Assembly: GCA_049671305.1 (NCBI GenBank)
Contig: JBATUR010000017.1
Location: 62,001 to 126,000 of the forward strand
DNA from: CADCTM01 sp049671305
Lineage (GTDB): Bacteria; Cyanobacteriota; Cyanobacteriia; Cyanobacteriales; Coleofasciculaceae
Reading direction: 5' to 3'
Length of the DNA stretch: 64,000 bases
The notes beneath the pieces are model-generated. The model ran no database searches, was not told the DNA's origin, and worked only from the letters and a program-made list of their open reading frames with translations. A program made the translations under genes and the position numbers. Shown one piece after another: positions 63,350-64,000 of the stretch. Numbering within the stretch: position 1 is the stretch's first letter; every line of letters starts with the position of its first letter.

Positions 63350-63915
63350 ATGATAGAAAATTCAACAAACAAGATCAGCGTTACATTTAAAGGTTGGCGT
63401 CTGTTTGGGGGAATTCGACCCCGTATTTTAGTTTGGTACTTTTTATTAACTGCCGCCTCAGCCTTGATCTCGATTCAAGTAACACGGCAAATTTCTTGCG
63501 ATAGCGAAGCGGAACCTTCTGTTCATCGCTTAAAAACTCAATTGGAAGCAGCTATAGTTAGAGAAATTGAGCGATTTAATCAATTTCAACAGCAACAAAT
63601 ACCGCTGGACTTTTTGCTCAATTTCTCTCTAATTATGCAGTAACTCCCAATGAATACATCATCACGCTGCTGAACGATAAAATCTACAAAACTATTCTGC
63701 AATTACCAGCACAGTTACAAAATTTACCAAAGTTAATCCACAAATTTAGTGGATTTTCTCAACCGCAAAGAGGACGTTTGTATACCTCTACGCAACGGAT
63801 TATTTATGTTATAAAGCAAGTTAAAGACGGCGCGATAATCATCGCAATTCATGATGCTATAGCGAATTATCAAGCCAGAACAAATGCCATAATTTATGTT
63901 TTACTCACAATTTAG
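63350..63915 (+). pseudogene. sensor histidine kinase N-terminus broken by a frameshift
   Basis: MIENSTNK start, a membrane helix (RILVWYFLLTAASALISIQV) and a periplasmic sensor region. The frame ends early at 63641-63643. The homologous-looking continuation (NYAVTPNEYIITLLNDKIYKTI...NAIIYVLLTI) runs in another frame to TAG 63913-63915. One missing T in the run at 63611-63615 would restore the frame, and the TAG stands where a Trp codon could be expected. No kinase core is reached before the window ends, so the gene is disrupted or the read contains an error. Confidence 0.7.
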
Positions 63916-64000
63916 TCTCTATTAGGGATAAAATTTGGATATATTTTGCAGCCAGACGCCAAGGCTAACGCTACGCTATCGGTTACATAAAAATAGCTTT

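Overview
The window is chromosomal DNA of a cyanobacterium. Evidence: the HIP1 octamer GCGATCGC recurs throughout, psbU (photosystem II) and btpA (photosystem I biogenesis) are present, the VKOR is fused to a thioredoxin domain, there is an SLH-domain porin, and a HetI-type phosphopantetheinyl transferase suggests a Nostocales-like relative. Genus cannot be fixed from the sequence alone.

Layout. (1) 1-5.7 kb: purine/ureide catabolism: FAD urate hydroxylase (hpxO, cut by the window edge), an AtzF-C-terminus-like small protein, an allantoate amidohydrolase-like M20 enzyme, msrB, PuuE allantoinase and a GntR/FCD regulator. (2) 5.9-12.5 kb: phosphodiester glycosidase-like protein, pentapeptide repeat protein, a 1407-residue multi-PAS histidine kinase and a small 2Fe-2S ferredoxin. 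(3) 12.8-16.9 kb: an A-PCP-TE NRPS-like gene broken by two in-frame stops, then hetI. (4) 16.9-33.4 kb: mostly housekeeping: cysteine synthase, 1-Cys peroxiredoxin, psbU, nadB, an RHH-PAS protein, a CHASE2 diguanylate cyclase, VKOR-Trx, btpA, rimO, a DEAD-box helicase and a threonine synthase. (5) 33.7-39.6 kb: a divergent ABC importer (permease and ATPase leftwards; binding protein, SLH porin and uraD rightwards). (6) 39.9-51.1 kb: kinase-like protein, birA, WYL regulator, Rieske oxygenase, VOC, SDR, bioA-bioB, csbD, an Rpn-like protein, recQ, DUF427. (7) 51.4-53.2 kb: membrane-anchored coiled-coil/beta-helix protein with a 126-bp tandem repeat. (8) 53.28-56.43 kb: a 3.1-kb element in the 3' end of tRNA-Leu(UAG), bounded by identical 56-bp direct repeats. 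It has no intact integrase. Its centre is a ~650-nt non-coding stretch with an upstream CRP-like site and two tandem minus-strand intrinsic terminators. (9) 57.0-64 kb: MBL-fold protein, MFS transporter, cbiD, guaA, cytochrome b561 and a broken sensor kinase.

How the parts fit. The purine-degradation genes and the ABC/porin/uraD locus lie about 30 kb apart. Both carry the same palindrome, TGTATACTGTATACA or a near match, four times in all and only in the relevant promoter regions. The GntR regulator at 5.0 kb is the natural candidate reader. Perfect TGTA-N8-TACA (NtcA-type) boxes lie upstream of hpxO and of gntR. I infer one nitrogen-scavenging regulon: outer-membrane porin, ABC importer, urate oxidation, OHCU decarboxylation, then opening of allantoin and allantoate. 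Xanthine oxidation and 5-hydroxyisourate hydrolysis would have to be encoded outside the window.

The two most unusual items are this regulon with its candidate purine/ureide importer, and the tRNA-Leu mini-element with its candidate large structured RNA.
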